A DNA stretch of 64,000 nt from assembly GCF_001518015.1 (NCBI RefSeq), contig NZ_LPUY01000008.1:1-64000 (forward strand), read 5' to 3'. A program made the translations under genes and the position numbers. The notes beneath the pieces are model-generated. The model made no database searches. It saw only the letters and a list, made by a program, of their open reading frames with translations, and was not told where the DNA came from. Positions 17,561 through 26,257 of this stretch are shown piece after piece (positions within the stretch are counted from its first letter, which is position 1; every line of letters begins with the position of its first letter). The DNA comes from Tritonibacter horizontis. Its GTDB lineage: Bacteria > Pseudomonadota > Alphaproteobacteria > Rhodobacterales > Rhodobacteraceae.

Positions 17561-18253
17561 TCAGGAAGCACCCGCGAGGGTGTCGCGTTCCCGCAGGGCC
17601 GTGACCGAAGTGGCCAGAATGGCGCTTCCGCTTTCCATGATCAAGGCGACCTCGCCCTCAATGTTCTGGGTTTCCTTTACCAGACCATACACTTCGGCAA
17701 TCTCGGAGAGGATCACTTTGTCTTTCGAGTAGCTTTCAACGACGAAGGTATAATTGCCCTTCTCCAGCATATCGCCATCCTTGCCTTCGCCATTCCACAT
17801 GTAGGGTTCTGCGGAGACAGGCAGATCGATACGACCAACCTCTGATTCGGCCTCATCAAAAATGACGAGCTGGACAGTATCTGCGACTGCAGCAGGATTC
17901 GGAGCCACGGCGATGGGTGTCGACCCATCATAATGCGCCGCGGCCTGTGCCCGCACTTCCTTGCCCACCCAGCCGGTCAGCTGAGACATGTTGGTCAGGG
18001 ACAATTGCGTCAGCATGCTGCCGAGCGTGTCATTGGTCAGGACCTGCTGTTCCACCGAGGAGAACTGCGCCAGCTGGGCCGTGTAATCCGAAGCGTCCAT
18101 CGGCTCCAGCGGATCCTGATATTTAGCTTGTGTCGTCATCAGGTTGAGGAACGTTTGAAAATCAGAGGTCAGCGCCGCAGTTGCCGATTGGGTTGCGGTC
18201 GATTTCGTCGCACCGGCAGCGGTCGCGGCGGTCAAAGCGGAAACGTCAGTCAT
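17561..18253 (-). CDS. flgD: Flagellar hook assembly scaffold FlgD
   Basis: FlgD caps the growing hook and is shed when the hook is complete. This 230-residue protein has the N-terminal FlgD signature (FQTFLNLMTTQAKYQDP, then AQFSSVEQQVLTNDTLGSM) and a C-terminal Ig/tudor-like domain ending with FVVESYSKDKVILSEIAEVYG. It begins at ATG 18253 with an AAGGA-type site and lies four bases downstream of the fliK stop. Hook cap and hook-length control are therefore co-transcribed. Confidence 0.93.
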   Translation of the reverse strand: MTDVSALTAATAAGATKSTATQSATAALTSDFQTFLNLMTTQAKYQDPLEPMDASDYTAQLAQFSSVEQQVLTNDTLGSMLTQLSLTNMSQLTGWVGKEVRAQAAAHYDGSTPIAVAPNPAAVADTVQLVIFDEAESEVGRIDLPVSAEPYMWNGEGKDGDMLEKGNYTFVVESYSKDKVILSEIAEVYGLVKETQNIEGEVALIMESGSAILATSVTALRERDTLAGAS

Positions 18254-18257
18254 TCTA

Positions 18258-20048
18258 CTAAATCCTTATGTCCAGCCCGTCGGCCGATATGTTGAGGTGT
18301 TGTGCCAGAGGCAGCGTGTCCGCCTCCATGGCGTCGCCATCGCCCGATCCGGATGATCCACCGGAGCGGCCGGAGGTTTCCGTATCATCAGACTGGCCCG
18401 GACGGGTGTCAGAGCCGAATTGGAAGGAAATATCGGAAAAGCCCATTTCCTTGAATTCGCGTGCAAGATCCTGGATATGACGACGCATCAGATCTTCTGT
18501 CTCAGGCCGTTCCGCCTGAATGAAAACCATCACACCGGTGTCGGTGGTGGACACACGCATATTGACGTGGCCAAGTTCCCGCGGGTTCAGAGAAACATCC
18601 ACATTCCGTTTGCCATTGGTTGCAACCGCCTCAGCAAGCTGTTGGGCGACATGACGGGGTGTTTCGGCCCGAAAACTCGACGCTCCCGAACGCACCGAAG
18701 CCTCGGCCAGCAACTGCGGAAGCGCAAAACTCTCCGCGCCCCGCTGGGTCAGCACATCGTCGCCCGTCGCGCCACCGTCTGCATTCGCAAAGACCTCGGA
18801 CACCACGGCGGACGTGTTTTTCAACATCGCTTCTGCATTGATCTGCTGCGCCGTTTGCAGGCTAGTGTTGGCCGATACACCTCCCGTGGTCCGATTTGAC
18901 GCCAAGGCCTGGGTCCGCACATCAAATGACGCCGCATATGTCTGTGCCTGACCGGACGCTTGCGCGGCAGCTGCCGCCGGGACCTGGTCACCGGTACGCC
19001 CAGAACCCGGCGTCAACGCCGGTGTTGTCGCCGACGGGGTCGGGGGTCGGGCCTCATTTGGAATGGGCGTGGCTGTGGCGGCTGTCACGTCCGGCTTTCG
19101 CCCGGACGTATTTTGCCCCTCAGTTGGCATTACACCAAGCGGCGTCCCTTTCGGTAAGTCGCGCCCCTCACTCGGCATCCCACCAAGCGGGGTTCCTTTG
19201 GACAAGGCCTGTGCACGGCTGTCGGGCTGGCCGTCGGTCGCCGCAGCGTCATCAACGAGGGTCCCGGCAAGCAGCGCGGACGAACCCTCGGGCGTTTTTC
19301 CCGCCGCTGATTGCGTATTGAGGGCAACGACATTGGCGCCATCCAGTCCGCCGCCGCGCCCGGCCACGCCGGTCGCAGGCGTGTTTGACGCAGCCATGGC
19401 ACCGGATTGGGCGCGCTCATCTTCACCGGTCTGAATGTTTGGGCGATCCGCTGTGGATTTATCCGCCAGCTCGGCAGGCGACGTTGCAACATTCGACGGC
19501 TCTCTATCAGCGGCCGTCATTTGCCCTTGCTGAATGTTGCCGCCCTCGCCCCCTTTCGGGGCTACGGTGTCAGCCGGCAGTCGCGTGATCGCGTCTGCCT
19601 CTTCGGGGGCATCCACATCACCCGCCTGCCATGCCAGAGCCGTTTCAGATGAACCGGCAGCGGCGTCGATCCTGACTCCCACGCCCGCGGCTTCGGGCTG
19701 AGCCTTTGTCAGCTGCGGATCTTGCCCTGTGAACGCGAAATCGTCGTGAGACAGCTCTGCGGCCGCAGGATCATCCGCCAGCCCGTTCCCGGTTTTTTCA
19801 GGTGCAGGATCGCCGTGTCTCGATTCTTCATGCGGTGGGGGATTTTCAGACCCATCAGAAGCGGGCGCGCTGTTGCCCTTAGATTCTGGCTCAAATGATG
19901 CGGCTTCGGGATTTTGCTTTGCTTCATCTGGCGAACGGTTCACGACCGCCTCGAACGACTCGCCGGAGCGGCGGGACGACTGGGAGCGTTGCGTCGACTC
20001 GCCTGGCGTACTGCCAACCGACTGTGTCGAAAGGATATTCGTAATCAT
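18258..20048 (-). CDS. fliK: Flagellar hook-length control protein FliK
   Basis: FliK measures the hook and switches export specificity. This 596-residue protein has a long, disordered, Ala/Gly/Ser/Thr-rich N-terminal part (about 1-440). The conserved Flg_hook domain near the C-terminus shows VDVSLNPRELGHVNMRVS, a motif very typical of FliK. About residues 280-311 comprise two tandem 16-residue repeats (KGTPLG.MP.EG), encoded by a 48-bp duplication at 19115-19210. The ATG at 20048 faces the divergent flgJ gene, with a CtrA-like box in between. Confidence 0.9.
   Translation of the reverse strand: MITNILSTQSVGSTPGESTQRSQSSRRSGESFEAVVNRSPDEAKQNPEAASFEPESKGNSAPASDGSENPPPHEESRHGDPAPEKTGNGLADDPAAAELSHDDFAFTGQDPQLTKAQPEAAGVGVRIDAAAGSSETALAWQAGDVDAPEEADAITRLPADTVAPKGGEGGNIQQGQMTAADREPSNVATSPAELADKSTADRPNIQTGEDERAQSGAMAASNTPATGVAGRGGGLDGANVVALNTQSAAGKTPEGSSALLAGTLVDDAAATDGQPDSRAQALSKGTPLGGMPSEGRDLPKGTPLGVMPTEGQNTSGRKPDVTAATATPIPNEARPPTPSATTPALTPGSGRTGDQVPAAAAAQASGQAQTYAASFDVRTQALASNRTTGGVSANTSLQTAQQINAEAMLKNTSAVVSEVFANADGGATGDDVLTQRGAESFALPQLLAEASVRSGASSFRAETPRHVAQQLAEAVATNGKRNVDVSLNPRELGHVNMRVSTTDTGVMVFIQAERPETEDLMRRHIQDLAREFKEMGFSDISFQFGSDTRPGQSDDTETSGRSGGSSGSGDGDAMEADTLPLAQHLNISADGLDIRI
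19115..19210 (-). repeat. 48-bp tandem duplication inside fliK
   Basis: Two adjacent diverged copies (19115-19162 and 19163-19210) share the core CACCAAGCGG and translate on the minus strand to two 16-residue units of the form LxKGTPLGxMPxEG. Such duplications in the FliK spacer change protein length without breaking the frame. Confidence 0.7.
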
Positions 20049-20097
20049 TTTCCACCGGATGTTCTATCTCGTGTGACCCATGATTATCGCAAATCAG

Positions 20098-20113
20098 TTA
20101 CGTTATTTTTAAC
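20098..20113. promoter_or_regulatory. CtrA-like box between fliK and flgJ
   Basis: TTAC-N7-TTAAC matches the CtrA consensus TTAA-N7-TTAA with one mismatch. It lies 61 bases before the flgJ start and 49 bases before the fliK start on the other strand. These distances match those of the boxes before motB, flgE and fliF. It is a candidate for joint control of both divergent units. Confidence 0.5.
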
Positions 20114-20173
20114 CGCTTTTTGCGAAAACTGAAAAATCGAAGAATTCGACACAAATGAAGGACAGAGGCAAAA

Positions 20174-20464
20174 ATGCCTATACCAAGTGTTTCGCTCCCC
20201 GCGTCGGTCGCCCCGTTGCAGAACGCCGCAGATCAAAAAGATGCAGCTCTTCGACAGGCTGCACTCGACCTAGAAGCATCCTTTCTTTCCGAAATGCTAA
20301 AAGCAGCCGGCCTTGGCAAGGCGCCAGAAGCCTTTGGCGGTGGCGCTGGCGAAGATCAGTTTGCCGGGCTTCTGGTCAATGAACAGGCCCGCGCCATGGC
20401 CGAGAGCGGCGGCATCGGACTCGCCGAATCCATCTACAACTCACTGAAGGACACTCAGGAATGA
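20174..20464 (+). CDS. flgJ: Rod-binding protein, FlgJ N-terminal type
   Basis: This 96-residue protein corresponds to the rod-capping half of enterobacterial FlgJ and lacks the muramidase half, as is usual in alphaproteobacteria. The conserved part is LEASFLSEMLKAAGLGK followed by EDQFAGLLVNEQARAMAESGGIGLAESIY. It acts in the periplasm as scaffold for rod assembly. AGAGG lies upstream of ATG 20174. The stop overlaps the next start (ATGA). Confidence 0.88.
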   Translation: MPIPSVSLPASVAPLQNAADQKDAALRQAALDLEASFLSEMLKAAGLGKAPEAFGGGAGEDQFAGLLVNEQARAMAESGGIGLAESIYNSLKDTQE

Positions 20465-20829
20465 CCATGCTGACTGACCAAACCCCACAGGCCCTCATCC
20501 TCGCACTTGACGAGATTCTGGATGAGGAACGCGCCGCCCTTAAAGCGGGTGAACTTCACAAACTGGAAGCACTTGTTGCCCGCAAAGAGATCTTGTTCGA
20601 CCAGCTCAACGCAATCCAGGATCTGGAGCAGGCGGCGCTCATCGGTGTGAACAACAAAGTTTCCCGCAACCAGGAGCTGTTGAGCAGCGCGATGCAGGGG
20701 ATCAAGGCCGTGGCCAACCGGATGTCAGAGTTGCGCAAGGTTCGCCGTGGGTTGGAGGTCTATAACTACGCAGGACAGAAAACGCGGTACACAACCAGAG
20801 GCAGTGTGCGTCTCGAAAAGCGCGCATAA
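20461..20829 (+). CDS. FlgN-like flagellar export chaperone
   Basis: This small helical cytosolic protein of 122 residues resembles FlgN in its N-terminal half (LILALDEILDEERAALKAGELHKLEALVARKEILFDQLNAI). FlgN holds the hook-filament junction proteins FlgK and FlgL before export. It overlaps flgJ by four bases. Sequence identity in this family is always low, so the call rests on length, helical pattern and position. Confidence 0.7.
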   Translation: MTMLTDQTPQALILALDEILDEERAALKAGELHKLEALVARKEILFDQLNAIQDLEQAALIGVNNKVSRNQELLSSAMQGIKAVANRMSELRKVRRGLEVYNYAGQKTRYTTRGSVRLEKRA

Positions 20830-20873
20830 ACCACCGGGAATTGGAGACAATTTTAAAAATGCAAATTGGACCA

Positions 20874-20901
20874 TTAGCACTCTCTTAGCACCTGATAGCA
20901 C
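20874..20901 (+). promoter_or_regulatory. Three phased TAGCAC repeats upstream of the flagellin gene
   Basis: TAGCAC occurs at 20875, 20886 and 20896, about one helical turn apart, and the first two are extended to TTAGCAC. The region 20830-21044 is otherwise gene-free and must contain the flagellin promoter. The phasing suggests contacts by an activator on one DNA face, possibly CtrA-like given the TTAG-N7-TTAG spacing. This is inference. Confidence 0.4.
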
Positions 20902-21044
20902 AAGGTCGCGTTGCATCTCGACTGAGGTGGCGCGGATACCGAAAGGTGAAGCACGGTCAGAAAGACGACAGAGAGAGCTTCGGCAACGAAGCTGGGATTT
21001 AAAAATCTGGGGCTAAATTGCCCTACATCAAAGGAACTCATGCT

Positions 21045-21893
21045 ATGTCCAGCATTCTGACGAACAATGGCGCAATGGTTGCACTGCAGACACTGAAGTC
21101 TGTCAATGATGACCTGAACACCACCCAGTCCAATATCTCCACCGGTAAAGAAATTGGTTCCGCAAAAGACAACTCCGCTGTATGGGCGATCTCCAAAACC
21201 ATGGAATCCGACATCGCCGGTTTTGAAGCGATCGAGGAAGGCCTTGCGATCGGCGAAGCCACTGTTGCGGTTGCCTCCGCCGGTGCCGAGCAGATCGTTG
21301 AAAAGCTGACAGAAATCAAGGAACTGATCGTTTCTGCACAGTCCGAGAACGTCGATCACGAGAAGATTCAGACAGATATCACATCGAAAGTCGAGCAGGT
21401 CGAGGCCATCATTTCCGCAGCGCAATTCAACGGTGCAAACCTGCTGGCAAGTGACATCGACGGCAACACCACTACTCAAATGGGTGTTCTTGCGTCTCTC
21501 GACCGTGAAGGTGCCGGCGGTACCGTGACAGCTGTGGAAATCACCATCGCAACTGTCGACTTCGAATCCAGTCTGGATCTGACCGCCGATCTGACGTCGA
21601 TCTCTGACACGGACACTGCCGCGTCCGCGCTCGAAGACATCGAAACCTTCCTGCAGACCGCCATCACCGGCGCTGCTGCTCTCGGTGCGTCCGCCGCCCG
21701 TCTGGAAGATCAGTCCATGTTCGTGGCAAATCTCGTCGACTCCATGACCTTGGGTGTTTCGACAATGACCGACACCAACATGGAAGAAGCATCCGCACGA
21801 CTGAGCGCGCTGCAAACCCAACAAGAACTTGCAGTTCAATCGCTAACGATTGCGAACGAAGCGCCGGGCTCGCTGTTGCAGCTCTTCCGATAA
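21045..21893 (+). CDS. fliC: Flagellin
   Basis: This structural subunit of the filament has 282 residues. The N-terminal D0/D1 helices (MSSILTNNGAMVALQTL to about residue 130) and the C-terminal D1/D0 helices (from about 215, ending SLTIANEAPGSLLQLFR) are canonical. The centre is very short, so D2/D3 surface domains are largely missing. The ATG at 21045 has AAGGAA upstream and fits homologues better than an in-frame start nine codons earlier. A strong terminator follows. flaF and flbT, which control flagellin translation, lie just downstream. Confidence 0.95.
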   Translation: MSSILTNNGAMVALQTLKSVNDDLNTTQSNISTGKEIGSAKDNSAVWAISKTMESDIAGFEAIEEGLAIGEATVAVASAGAEQIVEKLTEIKELIVSAQSENVDHEKIQTDITSKVEQVEAIISAAQFNGANLLASDIDGNTTTQMGVLASLDREGAGGTVTAVEITIATVDFESSLDLTADLTSISDTDTAASALEDIETFLQTAITGAAALGASAARLEDQSMFVANLVDSMTLGVSTMTDTNMEEASARLSALQTQQELAVQSLTIANEAPGSLLQLFR

Positions 21894-21902
21894 TAGCCTT
21901 TC

Positions 21903-21934
21903 ACCTGGGGCGCTCTCGCGCGCCCCAGGTTCTT
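21903..21934 (+). terminator. Terminator after flagellin gene
   Basis: A perfect 11-bp stem ACCTGGGGCGC / GCGCCCCAGGT (21903-21913 / 21920-21930) with a 6-base loop is followed by TTCTT. It lies ten bases after the fliC stop and separates abundant flagellin mRNA from flaF-flbT. Confidence 0.85.
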
Positions 21935-21975
21935 ACATCCTGAGAATCAGTGAAAATAATACGTTAGGATAACTC

Positions 21976-22347
21976 GTGAATGCCCTTCTAAAGGCGAAGA
22001 GCGCCTATGCGGCGGCAAAAGCCCCGACCCGTACAGCACGAAACACAGAGTACGAAATCCTTGCACGCCTCACTCATCGTATGATTGTGGCCAACAGCAA
22101 AGGTTCGGACGGTTTCAAGGAGCTTGTCGCAGCGGTTTCCGATAACCGAAAACTCTGGACACTCTTCACTTCGGATCTGGCCAAGGAAGGCAACAAGCTG
22201 CCGCCCGAGCTGAAACAACGCTTGTTTCATCTGGCCCGCTTCACGCGTGAGCACAGCAGCAAGGTCTTGGCTCGAAAGGCCACAGTCCAGCCGCTTGTAG
22301 AGATCAACACGGCCATTATGCGTGGCCTCAGAAGCGGAGCGTCCTGA
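21976..22347 (+). CDS. flaF: Flagellin biosynthesis regulator FlaF
   Basis: FlaF is needed for flagellin secretion and synthesis in alphaproteobacteria and acts opposite to FlbT. This 123-residue cytosolic protein shows family features ARNTEYEILARLTHRM and LWTLFTSDLAKEGNKLP. The start is GTG 21976 with TAGGAT five bases upstream; the overlapping ATG is out of frame. The stop is followed two bases later by flbT. Confidence 0.92.
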   Translation: MNALLKAKSAYAAAKAPTRTARNTEYEILARLTHRMIVANSKGSDGFKELVAAVSDNRKLWTLFTSDLAKEGNKLPPELKQRLFHLARFTREHSSKVLARKATVQPLVEINTAIMRGLRSGAS

Positions 22348-22349
22348 AA

Positions 22350-22754
22350 ATGAGTGGATTGGTCCTTAAACTCGCGCCAAAAGAGCGCGTCTTGGTCAAT
22401 GGTGCCGTGATCGAGAACGGAGATCGCCGCAGTCGCTTGTCGATCGTAACCCCTGATGCGCATATTCTGCGTCTGCGGGACGCGATCCATCCAGAACAAG
22501 CGAATACGCCGGTGCGCCGTGTCTGTTATGCGGCCCAATTGGTTCTCTCCGGGGACGTCGACCCTGAGGAAGACCGTTTGCCGATGCTGCGTCGCATCGA
22601 AGAGCTGAGCCAGGTGTTTACAGACTCAGACAGCCGGGCCGCGCTTGCGGAAGCAACTGAATCGGTGATTGGCAACAACCACTATCGCTGCCTCAAAGCC
22701 TTGCGCGCGCTGTTGCCGCGGGAGGAACGGCTTATGGCCGTCAGATCGCAATGA
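22350..22754 (+). CDS. flbT: Flagellin translation repressor FlbT
   Basis: In Caulobacter, FlbT binds the 5' untranslated region of flagellin mRNA and destabilises it until the hook is finished. This 134-residue protein starts MSGLVLKLAPKERVLVNGAVIENGDRRSRL, the typical FlbT N-terminus, and contains RRVCYAAQLVLSGD. The long untranslated region upstream of fliC (about 20830-21044) would be its target; that is inferred. The end overlaps the next gene by four bases. Confidence 0.93.
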   Translation: MSGLVLKLAPKERVLVNGAVIENGDRRSRLSIVTPDAHILRLRDAIHPEQANTPVRRVCYAAQLVLSGDVDPEEDRLPMLRRIEELSQVFTDSDSRAALAEATESVIGNNHYRCLKALRALLPREERLMAVRSQ

Positions 22755-24727
22755 GTTACACACCGCTTATTCCGTCATCGGGGGTCGCGGGCTGGAATTT
22801 TTTGCAATCGACCTATGACCGGCAGTACGAGGCTTTTGTCCAGGCCGGTCAGTTAAAAAACGATACAGAGTACTTTGCCGAGAATATCGGCAAAGTCACC
22901 TCATCCGATGATCTTCTAAACGACCGCCGCCTGCTTCAGGTGGCGGTCAAGGCGTTCGGATTGGAGGAAGAAATCAACTATCGCGCGTTGCTGCAGCGCA
23001 CCTTGAACGAGGGCACAACAGCCGACGACGCGCTTGCAAACAAAATGAACGACGAACGCTATGTGAAATTTTCCGAAGCGTTTGGTTTTGGACCCGGACA
23101 GTCTGCAAAGACGGCGGACTCCAAAGCTATGCAAGAAGTCATCGACAGTTTTCAATCAGCCTCCTTTGAGGAAGCGGTCGGCAATGTAGACGAGACCATG
23201 CGCACCGCGCTTTTTGCAAAGCGCGCAATGCTCGAAGTGTTTGGCGAGCCGGACGAAGACGATGTTTCTCAGCTCAGCGTCAAGGAACGTGCGCTTCGGG
23301 AATTCGATCTGACATTGCAGGAAATCAACGGCGATGAAGACGAAGAACTGGGCGTAAAATCTGTTGAGGATCAATGGAAAGAGATTGTCCAGCGGGATGT
23401 ACTGACCGATTTCCTCAACACGACGCTGCGGATGCCAGTCGCGACGGCGGGTCTCGACGATGATGAAAAGGTTCAGGCCTATCGCGACCGCGCAACGATC
23501 GTTTTTGGTAGCGACGACCCAACGGTTTTCTTCTCGCCAGACAATAAGGAGGCCGTCCTGTCGGCCTATCGTTCACGGGCAACTGTCGCGGGCGAAACGA
23601 GTGCAGATATTGCCAAGACGTCTGATCTGTCAGAGCGCATTCTCGATCAGCTGGTCGCACGCGGATCTGCCTTGAATGAGGAATGGGATTTCATTTCCCG
23701 ACAGGAACCGCTGGCGGATTTCATGAAGATCGCATTGGATCTGCCTGACGACATCGCCAACCGAGACACGAGCGAAGCCATGCGGATCTATCGCGAAAAG
23801 GCGATCGAGATTTTCGGCACAGACGATCCGAACGTTTTCGCCAATGATGCCAATGTGGACGAAGTTCTGTCGATCTACCGCGAAAAGGCCTCCGAGTCGG
23901 GCATGCGCAACAGTGAAATTTCTTCCAATGTGCGGACAGTGGAAACGATCCTCAAATTCACCTATGGGGATGAAGACGCAATCACGAATGACAGCCCTGA
24001 ACAAATAACAGCTGAAATCGATGCTGGCTGGTTCAGTGTCATGGGCCAAACCGGCGTGCCGCGTTTTCTGAACACCGCGCTTGACGTGAATGGCGCCGTA
24101 GACGACCTGATTGCCGCAGGTGATCTGGAGGCGGGCTCTACCTTTGATGGGCTTAGCATCGATGAAAAACTGAGCATTTACAAAGATAAAGCCACAGAGC
24201 TCTTTGGCACAGACGACCTGAAGGAGCTGACCGGCCCCTATCAGATCGGTATCGTAAGCGATACCTATCGCACCAATGCGGCCGCCAACGGTGAAAGCTC
24301 ATTCTTCATCAACTACTACGCGCAAATTGCAGAGCGCGAGCTGGATGTGTTGTTCCAATCCGACGATACGGATGCCGAGCAGGCCTTTGAGGAGGCGTTG
24401 GAGCGCCTTCGCACCATGAATGACGAAGACGACGGCCCGAGTGCGAATTCTCAGTGGTTCACCATCATGGGACAGCAGGCCATGACCGATTTCATGCAGG
24501 TCGCTCTTGGGTTGCCAAAGGAAGTTGGGCAGATGGATATCGACCAGGCGGTTGAGGTCTATAAACGTAAGGCAGAGCAAGTCCTTGGGACTGACAAGCC
24601 ATCAGAGTTCATTTCCGGCGACAAGATGGATGACCTGGTCAACCTCTACCTGACACGTTCCCAGATGCGTTCTATTGGCAGCGGCTACAGTTCTGGCAGC
24701 GCCGCGCTGATGATGCTGCGCCGGTAA
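22751..24727 (+). CDS. DUF1217-type flagellar-cluster protein with four tandem C-terminal modules
   Basis: This 658-residue acidic protein has no signal peptide. Residues about 1-150 match the N-terminal DUF1217 layout (EYFAENIGKVTSSDDLL, QVAVKAFGLEEE, YVKFSEAFGFGPG). Then a module normally present once occurs four times, at about 206-285, 309-385, 423-515 and 566-640. Its pattern is W..I..Q..L.DF...AL.LP...YR.KA...FGTDDP...F. Usual family members are about 200-270 residues. The gene is translationally coupled to flbT and ends at a strong terminator. The role is unknown; a structural or secreted flagellar function is only suggested by context. Confidence 0.75.
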   Translation: MSYTPLIPSSGVAGWNFLQSTYDRQYEAFVQAGQLKNDTEYFAENIGKVTSSDDLLNDRRLLQVAVKAFGLEEEINYRALLQRTLNEGTTADDALANKMNDERYVKFSEAFGFGPGQSAKTADSKAMQEVIDSFQSASFEEAVGNVDETMRTALFAKRAMLEVFGEPDEDDVSQLSVKERALREFDLTLQEINGDEDEELGVKSVEDQWKEIVQRDVLTDFLNTTLRMPVATAGLDDDEKVQAYRDRATIVFGSDDPTVFFSPDNKEAVLSAYRSRATVAGETSADIAKTSDLSERILDQLVARGSALNEEWDFISRQEPLADFMKIALDLPDDIANRDTSEAMRIYREKAIEIFGTDDPNVFANDANVDEVLSIYREKASESGMRNSEISSNVRTVETILKFTYGDEDAITNDSPEQITAEIDAGWFSVMGQTGVPRFLNTALDVNGAVDDLIAAGDLEAGSTFDGLSIDEKLSIYKDKATELFGTDDLKELTGPYQIGIVSDTYRTNAAANGESSFFINYYAQIAERELDVLFQSDDTDAEQAFEEALERLRTMNDEDDGPSANSQWFTIMGQQAMTDFMQVALGLPKEVGQMDIDQAVEVYKRKAEQVLGTDKPSEFISGDKMDDLVNLYLTRSQMRSIGSGYSSGSAALMMLRR

Positions 24728-24749
24728 CACCCTTTGCCAGATTGGAAAA

Positions 24750-24772
24750 TGCCCCCGGACAAACCGGGGGCA
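24750..24772. terminator. Bidirectional terminator
   Basis: A 9-bp perfect stem TGCCCCCGG / CCGGGGGCA (24750-24758 / 24764-24772) with loop ACAAA is flanked by A- and T-rich sequence. It lies between the convergent DUF1217 and fliI genes. Confidence 0.8.
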
Positions 24773-24840
24773 TTAAATCTGCAGGAGCGCTACCGAAGCG
24801 CAGGCTCGTTGGCATCCCCGCCTTTGGGCAAACTGCGCCT

Positions 24841-26169
24841 TTAGCGGCCCGACCCGGCGCGTCGCAACAACAGCGCAAGCCGGTTGAAGCTCCCCTTGAT
24901 CCCTTCCGGTTCCGCGCGACCAAAAAACGCGTCCAGCTCTGGCCAGATTTTCACGGCTTGGTCGAGCACTAGGTCGTTGCCCTCGGAGTAAAGACCCGCA
25001 CGGATCATCACCTCGGATTGCTCATAGGCGCCCAGAAATTTGCGAACGGCGAGAATCATTTCGTTCTCTTCTTTTGTCGCGGCGGATGGCAAACTCCGCG
25101 AGACAGAGCGGGACACGTCAATTGCCGGGAAACGACCACGCTCGGCGATCTCCCGGTTCAGAACGATATGCCCATCCAGAACCCCCCTCAGGATATCTGC
25201 GATCGGCTCGTCCATGTCGGACCCCGCGACAAGCACGCTGAACACCGCCGTGATGTCGCCCTGCCCGTCGGCACCCGGTCCAGCACGCTCGCACAAACCG
25301 GTGATAAGCGGCGTCACGGAGGGCGGGAACCCACGCAACGCCGGGGCTTCGCCTGATGCCACCGCGATTTCACGATGCGCTTCAGCAAATCGGGTAATAG
25401 AATCCGCCATGAACAACACGTTGAGACCCTGATCACGGAAATGTTCCGCAACAGTCATTGCCGCCCAGGCGCAGCGGCGGCGGACCAGCGCGGATTGATC
25501 CGACGTCGCCGCGATCACCACCGCCCGCTTCATCCCTTCAGGCCCGAGAACCTCTTTCACGAAGTGGTTCACCTCGCGCCCCCGTTCCCCGATCAGCGCC
25601 ATGACGACGACATCCGCCTCCATGTTCTGGGCCAGTTGCGCCATAAGCGTCGATTTGCCCACGCCAGAGCCCGCAAAAAGCCCGACACGCTGCCCCGTGA
25701 CGATGGGCAAAACGGTGTTCAGAATCGAGAGGCCACTGGAGAGACGTTTCCCCAAACCCCGGCGCGACGCCGCTTTTGGCGGGCCGGCCATCAGGTCCCG
25801 ATTCTCGACCCCACGCAACATCGGCTTGCCATCCAACGGCTCCCCAAATGGGTCAATCAGGCGCCCGATCCAGGTGTCATCCGGTGCAAAATCCGGCGTC
25901 GGGAACAGCAAGACCGCATCCCCGATCGAGGCGCGTTCAGGTGCTGTGTCAGGCAACATACGGATATGATCGGCACCAATTGCGAGCACTTCGCCGTGCA
26001 AATCGTCCTTTTTTCCGCGCCGCAGGACCAGCCTGTCGCCGATCCGGGCCTGTCGCTCCAGACCCGACACCTCGATCTCTCCGCCGGCAATTCCAGTCAC
26101 GCGGCCCATCGGTGCAGAGAGCCGGGTATTTGCCAGCTCTTGGCTGAGCGCTTGGATCGATTTCATCAT
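24841..26169 (-). CDS. fliI: Flagellar export ATPase FliI
   Basis: FliI is the hexameric ATPase at the cytoplasmic base of the flagellar type III export apparatus. Walker A is GLFAGSGVGKST (about residue 162). The segment ALIGERGREVNHFV and the catalytic DSITRFAEAHREIA match the F1-beta/FliI family. About 442 residues is normal. A TTG 15 bases upstream extends the frame, but ATG 26169 has GGAG nine bases upstream. It is transcribed alone, divergent from flgB. Confidence 0.95.
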   Translation of the reverse strand: MMKSIQALSQELANTRLSAPMGRVTGIAGGEIEVSGLERQARIGDRLVLRRGKKDDLHGEVLAIGADHIRMLPDTAPERASIGDAVLLFPTPDFAPDDTWIGRLIDPFGEPLDGKPMLRGVENRDLMAGPPKAASRRGLGKRLSSGLSILNTVLPIVTGQRVGLFAGSGVGKSTLMAQLAQNMEADVVVMALIGERGREVNHFVKEVLGPEGMKRAVVIAATSDQSALVRRRCAWAAMTVAEHFRDQGLNVLFMADSITRFAEAHREIAVASGEAPALRGFPPSVTPLITGLCERAGPGADGQGDITAVFSVLVAGSDMDEPIADILRGVLDGHIVLNREIAERGRFPAIDVSRSVSRSLPSAATKEENEMILAVRKFLGAYEQSEVMIRAGLYSEGNDLVLDQAVKIWPELDAFFGRAEPEGIKGSFNRLALLLRRAGSGR

Positions 26170-26219
26170 CTGTGGGTTCTCCAACCATCCTCTGAAAACA
26201 ATTTCTAAAGGAATCAGGG

Positions 26220-26234
26220 TTAAGCCTTGATTGA
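26220..26234. promoter_or_regulatory. Weak CtrA-like box between fliI and flgB
   Basis: TTAA-N7-TTGA on the plus strand (TCAA-N7-TTAAC on the minus strand) departs from the CtrA consensus in one base. Read toward fliI, it lies 50 bases before the ATG, like other boxes of the cluster. Toward flgB it is only 23 bases away, which makes fliI the likelier target. Confidence 0.35.
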
Positions 26235-26257
26235 AATTGATCGAGGGAGAAGCCCCG

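Noticed and set aside
20925-20945. Sigma-54 promoter before flagellin (TGGCGC element)
   Set aside because: The -24-like TGGCGC lacks a TTGC at the required distance, so the consensus is not met.
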